Source: CAZLFQ01 sp964625465 (GTDB taxonomy: Bacteria > Pseudomonadota > Alphaproteobacteria > Rickettsiales > Midichloriaceae). From it: 64,000 nt of DNA. Shown here one piece after another: positions 55,230 to 64,000 of the stretch (within the stretch, counting starts at the first letter, position 1; every line of letters starts with the position of its first letter). The DNA is taken from the NCBI GenBank assembly GCA_964625465.1, contig CAZVFD010000001.1:74511-138510 (forward strand), in the 5' to 3' direction. The translations under genes were made by a program, and so were the position numbers. The notes beneath the pieces were generated by a model. It worked only from the letters and a program-made list of their open reading frames with translations, had not been told where the DNA came from and did no database searches.

Positions 55230-55661
55230 TTAAGCATAGTCCTCATCTTCAGCGTCTTTTGGGTCGATGAAGAACTCGCCTTTAATGCCATCAGTATGAG
55301 TGTAAAGTTTTTCTTGTTGGTTGAGTACCAACATTTTCTTTACATTCTTAGTTGTTATTTTTTTATCTTCGTGAAAGGCATAATCGTCAACTATTGATTT
55401 AACTTGTTCTACTGATAAGTTCTTGATTTGAATGGCGCTAGCAATTCCATCGACTGCTAACAGTATTGCCCCTTTTTTATTATGAAGCTCCATAGAAGCT
55501 AGCTGAATTAGTATCTGACCTAAATTCGGCATTTTTATATGCTCCATAGCATATTCCAAGAGCCCCTCAACCTGCTTTTCAGTCAGCTTATCAACTAAGG
55601 CTTGTTTGAAGCCTTGTTTAATTAGAAAACTTGAATCCAATCTATTTGCTTTTTTTCTCAT
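55230..55661 (-). CDS. Hypothetical acidic-tailed protein
   Basis: This 143-residue protein is unrecognised. It starts MRKKANRLDSS, is helical to about residue 90, and ends with a very acidic tail (DPKDAEDEDYA). There is no signal peptide or membrane helix. It lies between the M32 peptidase gene (convergent) and rsmI on the same strand. Confidence 0.6.
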   Translation of the reverse strand: MRKKANRLDSSFLIKQGFKQALVDKLTEKQVEGLLEYAMEHIKMPNLGQILIQLASMELHNKKGAILLAVDGIASAIQIKNLSVEQVKSIVDDYAFHEDKKITTKNVKKMLVLNQQEKLYTHTDGIKGEFFIDPKDAEDEDYA

Positions 55662-55742
55662 TTGCCTAAGTGATTTTATATATCCCTAAGGCTGATTCTT
55701 ACACATAACAGGTTAAAAAAAGGTTAATAAAACCCAGTTTTT

Positions 55743-56603
55743 TTATTTTTTACTCAATTTGAGAGCTAAAGAGTATGCTAGGTTTTTTGAGCATTTTAAC
55801 GCTTTGGATACTATAAGAGCAGAATCTTTTACTGTATTTGTTTTTAATTGGACTCTTAGTGCCAGCTCAATTTCCTTTTCGGTGACTTGTTCAGCTTTTG
55901 CCCCTTCAATTAATATTACAAATTCGCCTTTTGCTTCTTTGAACCTGGAAATAATATCAGATATTTTTCCTCTAACAAACTCTTCGTAAAGTTTTGTTAA
56001 TTCTCGGGCGATTACGACTTCTCTATCTCCGCAAATTTCTAAAATATTTGCAAGTGTGTCAGTAATTCTTTTAGGACTCTCATACAGAATAATTGTAGCT
56101 TCAAGGCGGGAAACTTCTTCTAACTTATTGCGGCTATGTTTGTTAGTGCTGGGGAGAAATCCCAAAAAATAAAAGTTAGAATTTTGTATTCCAGCTGCAG
56201 ATAACGCAGTGATCGCTGCACATGCTCCTGGTATAGGAATGATAGTAATTTGTGAAGCGAGTGCCTGATTTATAATTGTATAGCCAGGGTCAGAAATTAG
56301 TGGGGTTCCTGCATCAGAAACAATAGCAACGTTTTTACCAGCTAGTATAAAATCTATTATTCTTTGAATTTCTTTTTGTCTAGAATGTTCGTGATAAACT
56401 AAGCATTTTGTATTTATACCAAAATGATTGAGAAGCTTCATGGTTTGGCGTGTATCTTCACACGCTATATAGTCAACAGACTTCAATATATTGAGCGCGC
56501 GAAGCGTTATATCTTCTAGATTTCCAATAGGCGTTGCAACAACATATAAGCAACCTTGAGAAAAAGCCTTTAAATTATGTTTTGATGCGCTAGTATTGTT
56601 CAT
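55743..56603 (-). CDS. rsmI: 16S rRNA (cytidine-1402-2'-O)-methyltransferase RsmI
   Basis: This 286-residue methyltransferase of the tetrapyrrole-methylase fold modifies C1402 in the ribosomal P site. The landmarks are LYVVATPIGNLEDITLRAL, ACEDTRQT, VSDAGTPLISDPG and the Gly-rich ALSAAGI. It is divergent from an LpoA-like gene, as rsmI and yraM are neighbours in E. coli. Confidence 0.96.
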   Translation of the reverse strand: MNNTSASKHNLKAFSQGCLYVVATPIGNLEDITLRALNILKSVDYIACEDTRQTMKLLNHFGINTKCLVYHEHSRQKEIQRIIDFILAGKNVAIVSDAGTPLISDPGYTIINQALASQITIIPIPGACAAITALSAAGIQNSNFYFLGFLPSTNKHSRNKLEEVSRLEATIILYESPKRITDTLANILEICGDREVVIARELTKLYEEFVRGKISDIISRFKEAKGEFVILIEGAKAEQVTEKEIELALRVQLKTNTVKDSALIVSKALKCSKNLAYSLALKLSKK

Positions 56604-56623
56604 AGGTAACTTAGGTACTTAAT

Positions 56624-57823
56624 ATGTATAGATTATGTAAATATATCCTGTCTGCTGTTGCTATCATAGCAGTTTCTTCTTGTGCAATGGTTAATAAACA
56701 GAAGAAGCTCGAAGAAGTTTATCAAAATACTAAGACTGGTGATACTTTGAAAATTGCTCAAGATCTGCGAGCTAATTCTGAAAGAACAGGAGGAGAGGCG
56801 AGAGTGGCTCTTCTGCTGCCATTATCTGGTGAAAATGCAGTGCTTGGTAGACATTTGCTAGATGCCACACAACTTGCAATTTATGACTTAAAAGCAGATA
56901 ATATTCACCTTGTGCCAATTGATACAGCTGCAGGTATAGAGTTTGCAAAACAAAGGTTAGAAAGCGAACAACCAGATTTAATATTGGGGCCATTATATGC
57001 TGCTGATGCTAAGGTTATATATAATCATGCAAAAAATAATAATGTATGTATGATATCATTTTCAAATGATCCTGAGCTTGCAGGTAATGACTGTTTGTTT
57101 CTGCTCGGTATAATGCCAGAGGAATCTGTAAAACGGATTATAAAGTATGCTCAGGCAAAAGAATTGCCAGATATAAATAGCGTTTTACCTAAGACAAAAT
57201 ATGGTAATACTGTTGAAACCAGTTTGGCTTCAATGAATAAAAAGACAGCTTCTCCAGTTAAAATCATTGGGAGATACAATCCAAATCAGCTTAAAGAAGA
57301 TGCTAAGCAAGTCACCGCAAATATCACTCAGTACGCTCAAGCTGAAACTACCTTAATCATTCCTGAAGGCGGCAATACCTTGCGAGAATTTATATCTAAC
57401 ATGAGAGGCGCTAAAGGTGGAAAGAAAGTGAAGTATCTTGGTAGTGGATTATGGGAAGATGATAGAATACAAGATGTCCCTGAGCTAAATGGGTCATGGT
57501 TTGCGAGCGCTCCAAGAACTGACCGAATAGCTTTTGAGAAAAGATTTGAAGAGAATTTCAAATATAAGCCATCAAGACTTTCATCGCTTGCCTATGATGG
57601 GATTGCCTTGATAACATCACTGACACGAGATGGATTTAACAAGGAATCATTTGATAAAAAAGCAATATTAAACCCATCTGGTTTCAGGGGAGTGACTGGT
57701 ATCTTTAGATTTAAAGAGAATGGCACTAACCAAAGAGCGATGGCAGTTTACGAAGTCAGAAGTGATGGCTTTTTGGAAATTGATCCAGCGCCATTAAGTT
57801 TTGCAAGCGCAGATTATAACTAA
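56624..57823 (+). CDS. LpoA-like penicillin-binding protein activator lipoprotein
   Basis: This 399-residue lipoprotein has signal and lipobox SSC at about residues 18-20. It is followed by a periplasmic-binding fold of the YraM/LppC family (RVALLLPLSGENAVLGRHLLDA, DLILGPLYAADAKVIYNHAKNN, SFSNDPELAG). In enterics LpoA sits in the outer membrane and activates PBP1A. Only the C-terminal binding-fold module is seen here; the N-terminal TPR part is missing, as in many alphaproteobacteria. Adjacency to rsmI supports the assignment. Confidence 0.85.
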   Translation: MYRLCKYILSAVAIIAVSSCAMVNKQKKLEEVYQNTKTGDTLKIAQDLRANSERTGGEARVALLLPLSGENAVLGRHLLDATQLAIYDLKADNIHLVPIDTAAGIEFAKQRLESEQPDLILGPLYAADAKVIYNHAKNNNVCMISFSNDPELAGNDCLFLLGIMPEESVKRIIKYAQAKELPDINSVLPKTKYGNTVETSLASMNKKTASPVKIIGRYNPNQLKEDAKQVTANITQYAQAETTLIIPEGGNTLREFISNMRGAKGGKKVKYLGSGLWEDDRIQDVPELNGSWFASAPRTDRIAFEKRFEENFKYKPSRLSSLAYDGIALITSLTRDGFNKESFDKKAILNPSGFRGVTGIFRFKENGTNQRAMAVYEVRSDGFLEIDPAPLSFASADYN

Positions 57824-57830
57824 TATAAGG

Positions 57831-58616
57831 ATGACTACTCTAAAACTTGCTAATTTGTTTTTACCTGTATCAAGCCTGCCTGGGTTAGGCCCCAAGAGGG
57901 TTGAGGCTTTCAAGCGGTTGGGTTGCAAAAATCTTAGGGATCTTCTATATCATTTTCCAACTAACTTAGTTGATAGGACTTTTTCTCCGCCTCTTAAAAG
58001 CTCTCCTAGCGGTGCTGTTATTACTCATATGGTTACAGTAGATGAATTACTACCTCCTACCTCATACAAGAGTAGAAAGCCTTACATCATATCTTGCTCA
58101 AATGAGACGGGTCAAATTGAAATCATCTATTTTAATTTGAGTCCAAGCATTATTGAAAAAAAGTATGTTGTAGGAGAAAGAGTTGTTATAAGTGGAAAAA
58201 CTGAAAGGGTTATGGGCAACTTACAAATGGTGCATCCCGATATAACAATGCCAGTGCACCATTATCAAAATGTCATCGGTATCGAGCCTGTATACCCTTT
58301 GACATATACTCTTACAAATCGAATTATTTTTATCGCAATTAAAAATGCGTTGCAGTTTCTGCCCAAACTAGATGAGTGGATCTCACCAGATCTTATAAAA
58401 AAATATGGCTGGTCTTCATGGTTTGATAGCATTAAAAAAGCGCATACTCCCAAGAAATTCGAAGATACATTGCCCAATTCAAAAGCGTTAGAAAGACTTG
58501 CATATGATGAGCTACTAGCTCAGCAGATAAGTCTTCAATTAGCTAGGCTGCAAGTCAAGAGACCCAAAAAAGTGGCATTGCAATTTTTGTCGATTTATGT
58601 TATCATTAATTACTGA
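57831..58616 (+). pseudogene. recG: RecG helicase, N-terminal part, interrupted
   Basis: RecG remodels stalled replication forks. This segment holds the wedge/OB region: SLPGLGPKRVEAFKRLGC near the start, then LRDLLYHFPTNLVDR and QMVHPDI. The true RecG sequence ends at 58587, after about 252 codons (RPKKVALQF). The remaining codons to 58616 belong to inserted DNA. The ATG at 57831 is preferred to TTG 57801, which lies in the previous gene. The rest of RecG resumes in the right frame at 58694. The gene is therefore split either in the genome or in the assembly. Confidence 0.85.
58576..58587. repeat. Direct duplication flanking the insertion in recG, left copy
   Basis: CATTGCAATTTT here is repeated exactly at 58694-58705, directly after the run of N. 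Deleting one copy and everything between restores the recG frame perfectly. It behaves like a target-site duplication of at least 12 bp. Confidence 0.75.
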
Positions 58617-58693
58617 ACTTTTAAAATTATAATTAAAAGTGAGAAAAACAAATGTTAAACTTAAAGCCAATTAGTATTCACACNNNNNNNNNN
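58588..58693 (+). mobile_element. Left end of an inserted element, then scaffold gap
   Basis: Ninety-six bases of foreign sequence (58588-58683) begin right after the 12-bp duplication and run into 10 N (58684-58693). The fragment is very AT-rich and starts TGTCGA. It contains a GTGAG ribosome-binding-like sequence and an ATG at 58652 that opens a frame (MLNLKPISIH) running into the gap, as expected for a transposase gene start. A multi-copy insertion sequence would explain why the assembly broke here. The element's family cannot be told. Confidence 0.6.
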
Positions 58694-60036
58694 CATTGCA
58701 ATTTTCTGGAAATCTAGTTCAAGAGTTAAAAGTACAATTGCCATTTAGCCTTACGTCTGATCAAGAAAAAGCCATTGAAGAAATTGCCAGAGATCAAAAA
58801 GATACTTCGCGAATGTTTCGTCTTTTGCAAGGAGATGTTGGAAGTGGAAAAACAATGGTGGCTTTCGCTTCAATGCTAAATGTTGCTGAATCAGGAAAGC
58901 AATCTGCCCTGATGGTACCAACAGAAATCTTAGCACGACAGCATTATAAAACGTTAAAGCATTATGGAGATCTGTTAGGTATTAAAGTTTGCTTGCTAAT
59001 CAATAATATGAAAGTCAGTGAGAAAAGGGCGGCGCTTCTCGCAATTAATTCTGGTGAAGCGCAGATTATTATTGGTACTCAAGCATTATTTCAGGATAAA
59101 GTAAATTTTCATAATTTAGGTTTTGTAATAGCTGATGAACAGCATCGATTTGGCGTTGATCAACGTCTATCACTTTGTAATAAAGGTGAAGAGGTAGATC
59201 TTCTAATGATGTCTGCAACTCCAATACCTAGAACAATGAGCATGGTTAGTTATGGCGACATGGATATTTCAATAATCTCTGAAAAACCCAAAGATCGGTT
59301 ACCTGTTGAGACAAAAATTATTTCGACGGCTAAGATTCAAGAGTTGCACCAAAGTCTAAAAAATTTATTAGATAAAAATGAAAAGGTATATTGGGTTTGC
59401 CCATTAATCGAGGAATCTGAGGAGCTGGATTTGGCCAATGTTACTGAGAGGTTTGCCGATCTTCAACACGTGCTTGGCGATAGAGTAGGCTTAATACATG
59501 GTAAAATGAAAGCATCTGCTAGGGAAGAAACCATGCAGAAGTTTATAGATGGTAAGCTTAACCTTTTGGTAGCCACAACCGTTATTGAAGTTGGGGTAGA
59601 TGTTCCCGACGCTACTGTGATGATTATTGAAAACTCTGAGCGTTTCGGCCTTTCACAATTGCATCAGCTGCGTGGAAGAGTAGGGCGTGGGACTCAGAAA
59701 TCTTTTTGTATACTTCTCCATGGGTTAAAAATTGGACAGCAAAGTTATACCAGACTTAAAGCTATTCGCGATAGTAATGACGGGTTTAAAATTGCCGAGG
59801 TTGATTTGCAAACGCGTGGAGCTGGTGACGTTCTTGGAACCCGTCAGAGCGGATTGCCCCATTTCAGAGTTTGTAATTTAGACATTCACAGCTACCTAGT
59901 ATTAGATGCTTTTACTCAAGCTAAGCAAATCATTGCCAATGATAATGATTTATCTAAACCTGAAAGCCAACCGATTAAAAATCTCATAAACCTTTTCGAA
60001 TATGAAAAGCAAATGACTTATATAAGTCAAACTTGA
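58694..60036 (+). pseudogene. recG: RecG helicase, C-terminal part after the insertion
   Basis: It continues RecG in frame from the second copy of the 12-bp duplication. It contains LTSDQEKAIEEIARD, helicase motif I GDVGSGKT, the DEQHRFG box, MSATPIPRT, and motifs V-VI (ATTVIEVGVDVP, QLRGRVGRG). The C-terminal domain (GDVLGTRQSGLPHF) is complete. There are about 446 codons. Without a start of its own, this part would not be made unless the element has excised or the gap is an assembly artefact. Confidence 0.85.
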
Positions 60037-60059
60037 TTTATAAGGACTAACGGTTGGGT

Positions 60060-61565
60060 TCAGCTGCTTCGGCCAAAAGATGTACCTAGTTTAGTATCTA
60101 ATCTAATCCTGATTTTTAGAAGCTCTTTATCGTGATCACCATCTTCAGTCGAATCACGTTCCTTCCGTTTCTTGTTTAATGAGTCTAAAAATTCAACTAT
60201 TTCGCTACGATTTAAATTTGTCGCATACTCACTGTAGCTTTTAGCATCTGGAGTAAGTATAGATCTGTCTGTAGATGGGTGTTTATACAATAAAATGAAT
60301 TTTGCTAAGCTATTCTGAGCAATGCAAGTGTGAATAGGAGTATAACCATCGTTATCAACTTGATTTTGATTCGCCCCTGCAGCGAGTAAAATCTCTGAAC
60401 ATTCTAAGTTCGCCCTATGTAATGGAGTTGATCCTGAGTCTGATAAAGTGATATTAACCCTTGCGCCTGCATTGATGAGTGCTCTTAGTAAATCGGGTTT
60501 TTCGGTGGCAAAAAAGATAAGTGGTACTTTATTGATAGTTAAAGTTGTACAATCTATTCCTTGTTCTAGTAACCTAACTGCTAAATTATGTAAACCAGAT
60601 TTAATTGCTTCGCATAGCAATGCAGGATTAATAAGTCGATGTGTATTAGCGATTGTGATTGCTTGCATTTCATCTTCAGCAATCACTAATAAAGCTGATG
60701 AGTGTTGAAGGATAGTGTAGACTTCTGTCGCAAGTCGAGAATCAATTAGAAAAGATGTTCTCGCACTAGATTTTAAGTGGCTAGCTATTCTACTCATTAT
60801 ATTTCTGTAAGTGCCACTAGTTTGGCTTGATTGAGATTGTCTCAATAGGACTTTTCGTATGCTTTTTAAGAAATCGGAATAAGGAGATGAATTTAGAGCT
60901 CTGATTAAATCACTAGTAGGAGGTGTAGGTTGAGTTTGGCGCTGTAAATTAAAATGACGACTAAGTATTTCACCATGTCCTGTTAAAATTAGACAAGGGT
61001 GGTTTCCTCGAAATTCGGTATGGTTGGAAAGATAAGAATGAGCCATTAAGTACATAGTATATTCTAGTGGCACTCCTTCTCTAAGAAAGCGACTTAATGT
61101 GTTAGCAAGTACTAAAAAATCATGAGTATAACTGATAGCAGTGTGAGGAGCGGTGGTGAATATACTGGAGCCTTGCGGAAGTATCTCTATGTCAGGAGCA
61201 CATGCGCCTGCATAACAACTCGCCAAAAATACAAATATTGGAGAAGTTATCCAACGTTTGAGTATATCAAAAATGCTTCTCGTAGGTACGACAGAACCTT
61301 TTTCAATCTCAACATGATGAGTTAGATCATCATTTGTTCTTCCATGCATAGTCATAAAGACTATTTTAGGCCCTCTGGCAAAAGCATATGTGTTTGCAAT
61401 GCTTCGAATGGATGGTAATGGAATGTCGTCAACCCCATTGCCAACTTGGTATATGGAGCTGTGAGAACCAAAAATTTGAATTAAATTACGGACATATGTT
61501 GAGTTCCAAGCATTTATTCCTGGGCCAGTAATTAGTAAAATATTATTAGGTGGCCTTGCCTGCAT
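60060..61565 (-). CDS. Caspase-like (clan CD) cysteine protease with ankyrin repeats
   Basis: This is a 501-residue candidate effector. The N-terminal 200 residues have the layout of a clan CD peptidase: strand KIVFMTMHGRT with His74, then IFVFLASCYAGACAP with Cys117, the His-Cys dyad at the ends of adjacent core strands. Residues about 325-450 contain ankyrin repeats (EAIKSGLHNLAVRLLEQG, LLRALINAGARVN, GSTPLHRANLECSEILLAAGA with its neighbour GYTPIHTCI). The C-terminus is basic and charged. There is no signal peptide. Fusion of a caspase-like domain with ankyrins suggests action inside a eukaryotic host. Confidence 0.72.
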   Translation of the reverse strand: MQARPPNNILLITGPGINAWNSTYVRNLIQIFGSHSSIYQVGNGVDDIPLPSIRSIANTYAFARGPKIVFMTMHGRTNDDLTHHVEIEKGSVVPTRSIFDILKRWITSPIFVFLASCYAGACAPDIEILPQGSSIFTTAPHTAISYTHDFLVLANTLSRFLREGVPLEYTMYLMAHSYLSNHTEFRGNHPCLILTGHGEILSRHFNLQRQTQPTPPTSDLIRALNSSPYSDFLKSIRKVLLRQSQSSQTSGTYRNIMSRIASHLKSSARTSFLIDSRLATEVYTILQHSSALLVIAEDEMQAITIANTHRLINPALLCEAIKSGLHNLAVRLLEQGIDCTTLTINKVPLIFFATEKPDLLRALINAGARVNITLSDSGSTPLHRANLECSEILLAAGANQNQVDNDGYTPIHTCIAQNSLAKFILLYKHPSTDRSILTPDAKSYSEYATNLNRSEIVEFLDSLNKKRKERDSTEDGDHDKELLKIRIRLDTKLGTSFGRSS

Positions 61566-61597
61566 GTAAGTTTTTTTATGTTATCACTCTCTACATG

Positions 61598-62545
61598 CTA
61601 CTTTGAAGCAATAAATGTTGGGAACATTTTTTGTCTGTCATAAATAAAAAGCACATCTTTGAATCCAACCTTAGTTAATTGACGTAGGGTTTGCTCTTCT
61701 GTTCTATAAGCATTTTGCCAACGAACCTTAAGAATGTCGCTAAGTAATATTTTTTGAATTTTCAAATCTTCTTTATTGATCTGTGTCATATCCCAGGGTG
61801 AGATATTCTCTTTATTTGGGGGAGGAGTTAAAAAACTAGATATAAATTTTCCGCCAGTCTTTAATGCTTGGTAAAATTCGTGATAGAGTGAAGTTACTTT
61901 TTCATCATTTGGTTCATAGAAGTTTAAACCATTGCTAGTAATTACATCAAATTCATTAGTGTATTCTAGCTGCCAAGCATCACGCTGTTCGAAATGACAG
62001 TGTTTTTCAAGATGGTTGTGTTTAGCATTTTCATTCGCATATTTTAGGCTGTTTTCGTCTAGATCGATTCCAACTAAAGTAAAATTATTGATGCCTCTGA
62101 AGTTTAATCCGAGTAAATCATCCATCAATCCACATGGTAGAGATGCAAGTTTCACATTGTCTTGAACATAGCTTTGTAAGAGTCTTTGAAAATTAAAAAA
62201 ACGTTCTTGAGTAGCCAAGATTATTGGGCATCTATCCAAAAGCCAGTTTTCAAACTTACTAAATCTTTTTTTTGCATCATTTACACCAGATAATCTACCT
62301 TCTTGAGGATGCAAAACCATGTATCTAGTCCAGTAGCCATTAATACCATTGTTTATAATTAGAAATTTTCCAAAATTAAATTTTGAAAGTTCTTCGAGAA
62401 TTTGAAACCTTTCAATTGCAGTGCTATCTGCCTTATCACCTTCGTCAAGAATGCGCTGTTTTAATTGGTTATATATTGTGTCGAAATCTTGTGAATCTCC
62501 ATGTGTTATGATGGTGCTTTTAGCAAGTCGCTCTGATTGATACAT
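61598..62545 (-). CDS. Class I SAM-dependent methyltransferase
   Basis: This 315-residue protein has a central Rossmann methyltransferase core. The SAM-binding acidic residue follows in NFTLVGIDLDENSLKYA, then CHFEQRDAWQL, EFDVITSNGLNFYEP (motif IV-like) and FYQALKTGGKFISSFLTPP. The N-terminal 110 residues are helical and specific to this protein. The substrate is unknown. It is in line with the protease-ankyrin gene, 32 bases upstream of it, so they may share a transcript. Confidence 0.8.
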   Translation of the reverse strand: MYQSERLAKSTIITHGDSQDFDTIYNQLKQRILDEGDKADSTAIERFQILEELSKFNFGKFLIINNGINGYWTRYMVLHPQEGRLSGVNDAKKRFSKFENWLLDRCPIILATQERFFNFQRLLQSYVQDNVKLASLPCGLMDDLLGLNFRGINNFTLVGIDLDENSLKYANENAKHNHLEKHCHFEQRDAWQLEYTNEFDVITSNGLNFYEPNDEKVTSLYHEFYQALKTGGKFISSFLTPPPNKENISPWDMTQINKEDLKIQKILLSDILKVRWQNAYRTEEQTLRQLTKVGFKDVLFIYDRQKMFPTFIASK

Positions 62546-62611
62546 CTTGTTTCCAAAAAAAATTAATTACTCACAGAATAGAGATAATCAACCTTTTTTG
62601 AAGATGTTTTT

Positions 62612-63319
62612 TTAAGAAATTAACTTTGCTATATAATACGCGCTTGCAGCGGCTATACAGCCAATTGTACAAGTGTGTAAAGCTGATCTAAACATGGATA
62701 CACCAGTAAAAAATCCCTTAAATGCTCCAAATCCAAGTAGCGCTATTACAGTTGCAATTATAGAGTACTGAAGTGCTAAGTTAACATCATTATCTATAAG
62801 AATATATGGAGCAAGAGGTACTATTCCGCCAAGTGTATAAGCAGAGCCTATGGTGAGTGGGCTATATATTTCCCGAGATTTATCAGGTTTTTCTAAGCCG
62901 AGTTCAAAACGCATCATAAAGTCGCGCCACTTTTTAGGGTTCTTTTTAAAGCCAGCTATAACAGAAGGAATATGCTTTTTTGCTAGTCCCCATTCAGCAA
63001 GAATTTCTGCGGTTTCTCTTTCTTCTATGTGAGGTAATTCTACAATTTCTCTTTCTTCTCTGCGTTGCTCCGCCTCATAATGCTCTCTTTGAGTACGTGC
63101 TGCTAAGTATCCTCCTAGTCCCATTGCGATGGTTCCGGCAGCAATTTCTGCCCCCCCAGCTACGACAATCAAATCTGTTGAAGTAATTACTCCACTTAAG
63201 CCCGCAACCAAAGCAAAAGGTACCGTCAAGCCATCGGCCATTCCTATGACAAAATCACGAATGCCTGCCGAAGACTGAATGTGTTCTTCTTTTGGCTCGT
63301 TGAGGTGGAGATGATTCAT
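62612..63319 (-). CDS. VIT1/CCC1 family iron/manganese transporter
   Basis: This 235-residue membrane protein is of the VIT/CCC1 family. Transmembrane helix 1 carries IRDFVIGMADGLTVPFALVAGLSG, followed by GAEIAAGTIAMGLGGYLA. A metal-binding cytosolic insert rich in Glu and Arg (QREHYEAEQRREEREIVELP) precedes the last helices. It probably exports or stores Fe2+ or Mn2+. It lies four bases after the Nfu gene, consistent with an iron-homeostasis pair. Confidence 0.9.
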   Translation of the reverse strand: MNHLHLNEPKEEHIQSSAGIRDFVIGMADGLTVPFALVAGLSGVITSTDLIVVAGGAEIAAGTIAMGLGGYLAARTQREHYEAEQRREEREIVELPHIEERETAEILAEWGLAKKHIPSVIAGFKKNPKKWRDFMMRFELGLEKPDKSREIYSPLTIGSAYTLGGIVPLAPYILIDNDVNLALQYSIIATVIALLGFGAFKGFFTGVSMFRSALHTCTIGCIAAASAYYIAKLIS

Positions 63320-63323
63320 TGAG

Positions 63324-63869
63324 TTATACCGATCTTACTTCTGTAACTTCAGGTATATAGTGTTTCAACATATTTTCAATGCCGTTTTTAAGTGTCACGG
63401 TTGAGCTAGGGCAACCAGAGCACGCCCCTTGTAATTCTAGATATACTATTCCGTCTTGAAAATCCTTGAATATAATATCGCCACCGTCTTGGGCAACTGC
63501 AGGGCGAACTCTAGTTTCAATTATGTCAATTATTTGATTGGTAATATCATCGCCAACTTTAGTTTGAGTCTTGGTATCATTAGTCTCATGTACTATAGGC
63601 ATCCCAGACATGAAGTGATCCATTATAGCAGCGAGTGCAAGCGGTTTTAAATATTCCCAATTTTGATCCGCCGATTTAGTTATGGAAATAAAGTTTTTTC
63701 CAAGAAATACTCCTTTTATACCTTCAACTTTGAATATTGAAGTTACAATAGGTGCGTCTAAGCAAGTATCACCATGATTGTATGTGCGAGTGCCAGTTTT
63801 TAATATTTCCGTACCAGGAACAAATTTCAATGTCTCAGGGTTTGGAGTTTCTATCGTTTGTATAAACAT
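63324..63869 (-). CDS. Nfu-type iron-sulfur scaffold protein
   Basis: This 181-residue protein has an N-terminal Nfu domain (TPNPETLKFVPG near residues 8-19) and a C-terminal NifU-like domain with the cluster-binding CSGC in GACSGCPSSTVTLKNG. It is close to mitochondrial NFU1 and typical of Rickettsiales and other alphaproteobacteria. It delivers Fe-S clusters to targets such as lipoate synthase. It is co-directional with the metal transporter. Confidence 0.94.
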   Translation of the reverse strand: MFIQTIETPNPETLKFVPGTEILKTGTRTYNHGDTCLDAPIVTSIFKVEGIKGVFLGKNFISITKSADQNWEYLKPLALAAIMDHFMSGMPIVHETNDTKTQTKVGDDITNQIIDIIETRVRPAVAQDGGDIIFKDFQDGIVYLELQGACSGCPSSTVTLKNGIENMLKHYIPEVTEVRSV

Positions 63870-63871
63870 TT

Positions 63872-64000
63872 TTAATCTCTTTCTAACGGGATTGAAAATT
63901 TAAATCCCAAGTTTTTATTTTTTTCAGCCTCTTTTGGTCCTACGTAGACTCTTTTAAAATTATCAGACTTAACGGCCTGATCACGAAGAGCAGGATTATC
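63872..64000 (-). CDS. C-terminus of an unidentified protein, cut by the right edge
   Basis: An open minus-strand frame enters from the right edge and stops at 63872, just before the Nfu start. The visible 42 residues include SDNFKRVYVGPKEAEKNKN and end IPLERD. There is too little to identify it. Its tight spacing with the Nfu gene suggests a shared operon. Confidence 0.55.
   Translation of the reverse strand, partial: DNPALRDQAVKSDNFKRVYVGPKEAEKNKNLGFKFSIPLERD

Overview
The window reads as part of the chromosome of an AT-rich, probably obligately host-associated alphaproteobacterium. A Rickettsiales-like lineage is the best guess, and a larger-genome one such as the Midichloriaceae would fit. 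This is inferred from low GC, ThyX, a short MetRS, a proteobacterial-type GshA, and many ankyrin and eukaryote-like proteins. It was not tested by phylogeny. A run of 10 N at 58684-58693 shows this is a draft scaffold.

Layout. 0-3.5 kb: a membrane protein cut by the left edge, fabD, fabG and zapE. 3.5-15 kb: the classic secE-nusG-rplK-rplA-rplJ-rplL-rpoB-rpoC block, with a promoter before secE and a hairpin between rplL and rpoB. 15-19.4 kb: an accessory cluster behind a strong promoter, with two tandem class I glutamine-amidotransferase-like proteins, a mitochondrial-carrier-family protein, and a secreted tail-anchored NTF2-like protein. 19.4-29 kb: metG, a stand-alone CheB, tRNA-Val and tRNA-Asp, a YdcF-like protein, thyX, a full-length rel/spo gene, yraN and a DUF2167 protein.

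29-33.5 kb is a toxin/immunity island. It has an RNase A-type CDI toxin with a CdiI-like immunity partner, and a second putative peptidoglycan-active toxin split by a frameshift at a run of seven A, followed by a signal-peptide protein that may be its immunity partner. 33.5-38.2 kb: an RND efflux pump (permease and adaptor) in one operon with gmk. 38.2-43.3 kb: an Old Yellow Enzyme, a Cdd1-like HhH protein, three tandem paralogous tiny membrane proteins behind a 398-residue unknown protein, an AlkD-like protein, and a 431-bp repeat-rich gap. 43.3-44.9 kb: an ankyrin protein with a likely ADP-ribosyltransferase domain.

45-64 kb: uup, dacA, rsmE, gshA, then a 1146-residue protein that places E1-alpha, E1-beta, lipoyl and E2 catalytic modules of a 2-oxoacid dehydrogenase in one chain. 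Next come an M32 carboxypeptidase, rsmI, an LpoA-like lipoprotein, recG interrupted by an insertion with a 12-bp direct duplication, a caspase-like (clan CD) protease fused to ankyrin repeats, a methyltransferase, a VIT1-like transporter, an Nfu scaffold, and the end of one more gene.

The strongest candidates for undescribed biology are the fused E1-E2 protein (its N-terminus resembles a mitochondrial presequence), the bacterial mitochondrial carrier, the two toxin/immunity pairs, the tripled small membrane genes, and the two ankyrin effectors with enzymatic domains. Together they suggest an organism that manipulates a eukaryotic host, possibly its mitochondria, while also carrying antibacterial weapons.
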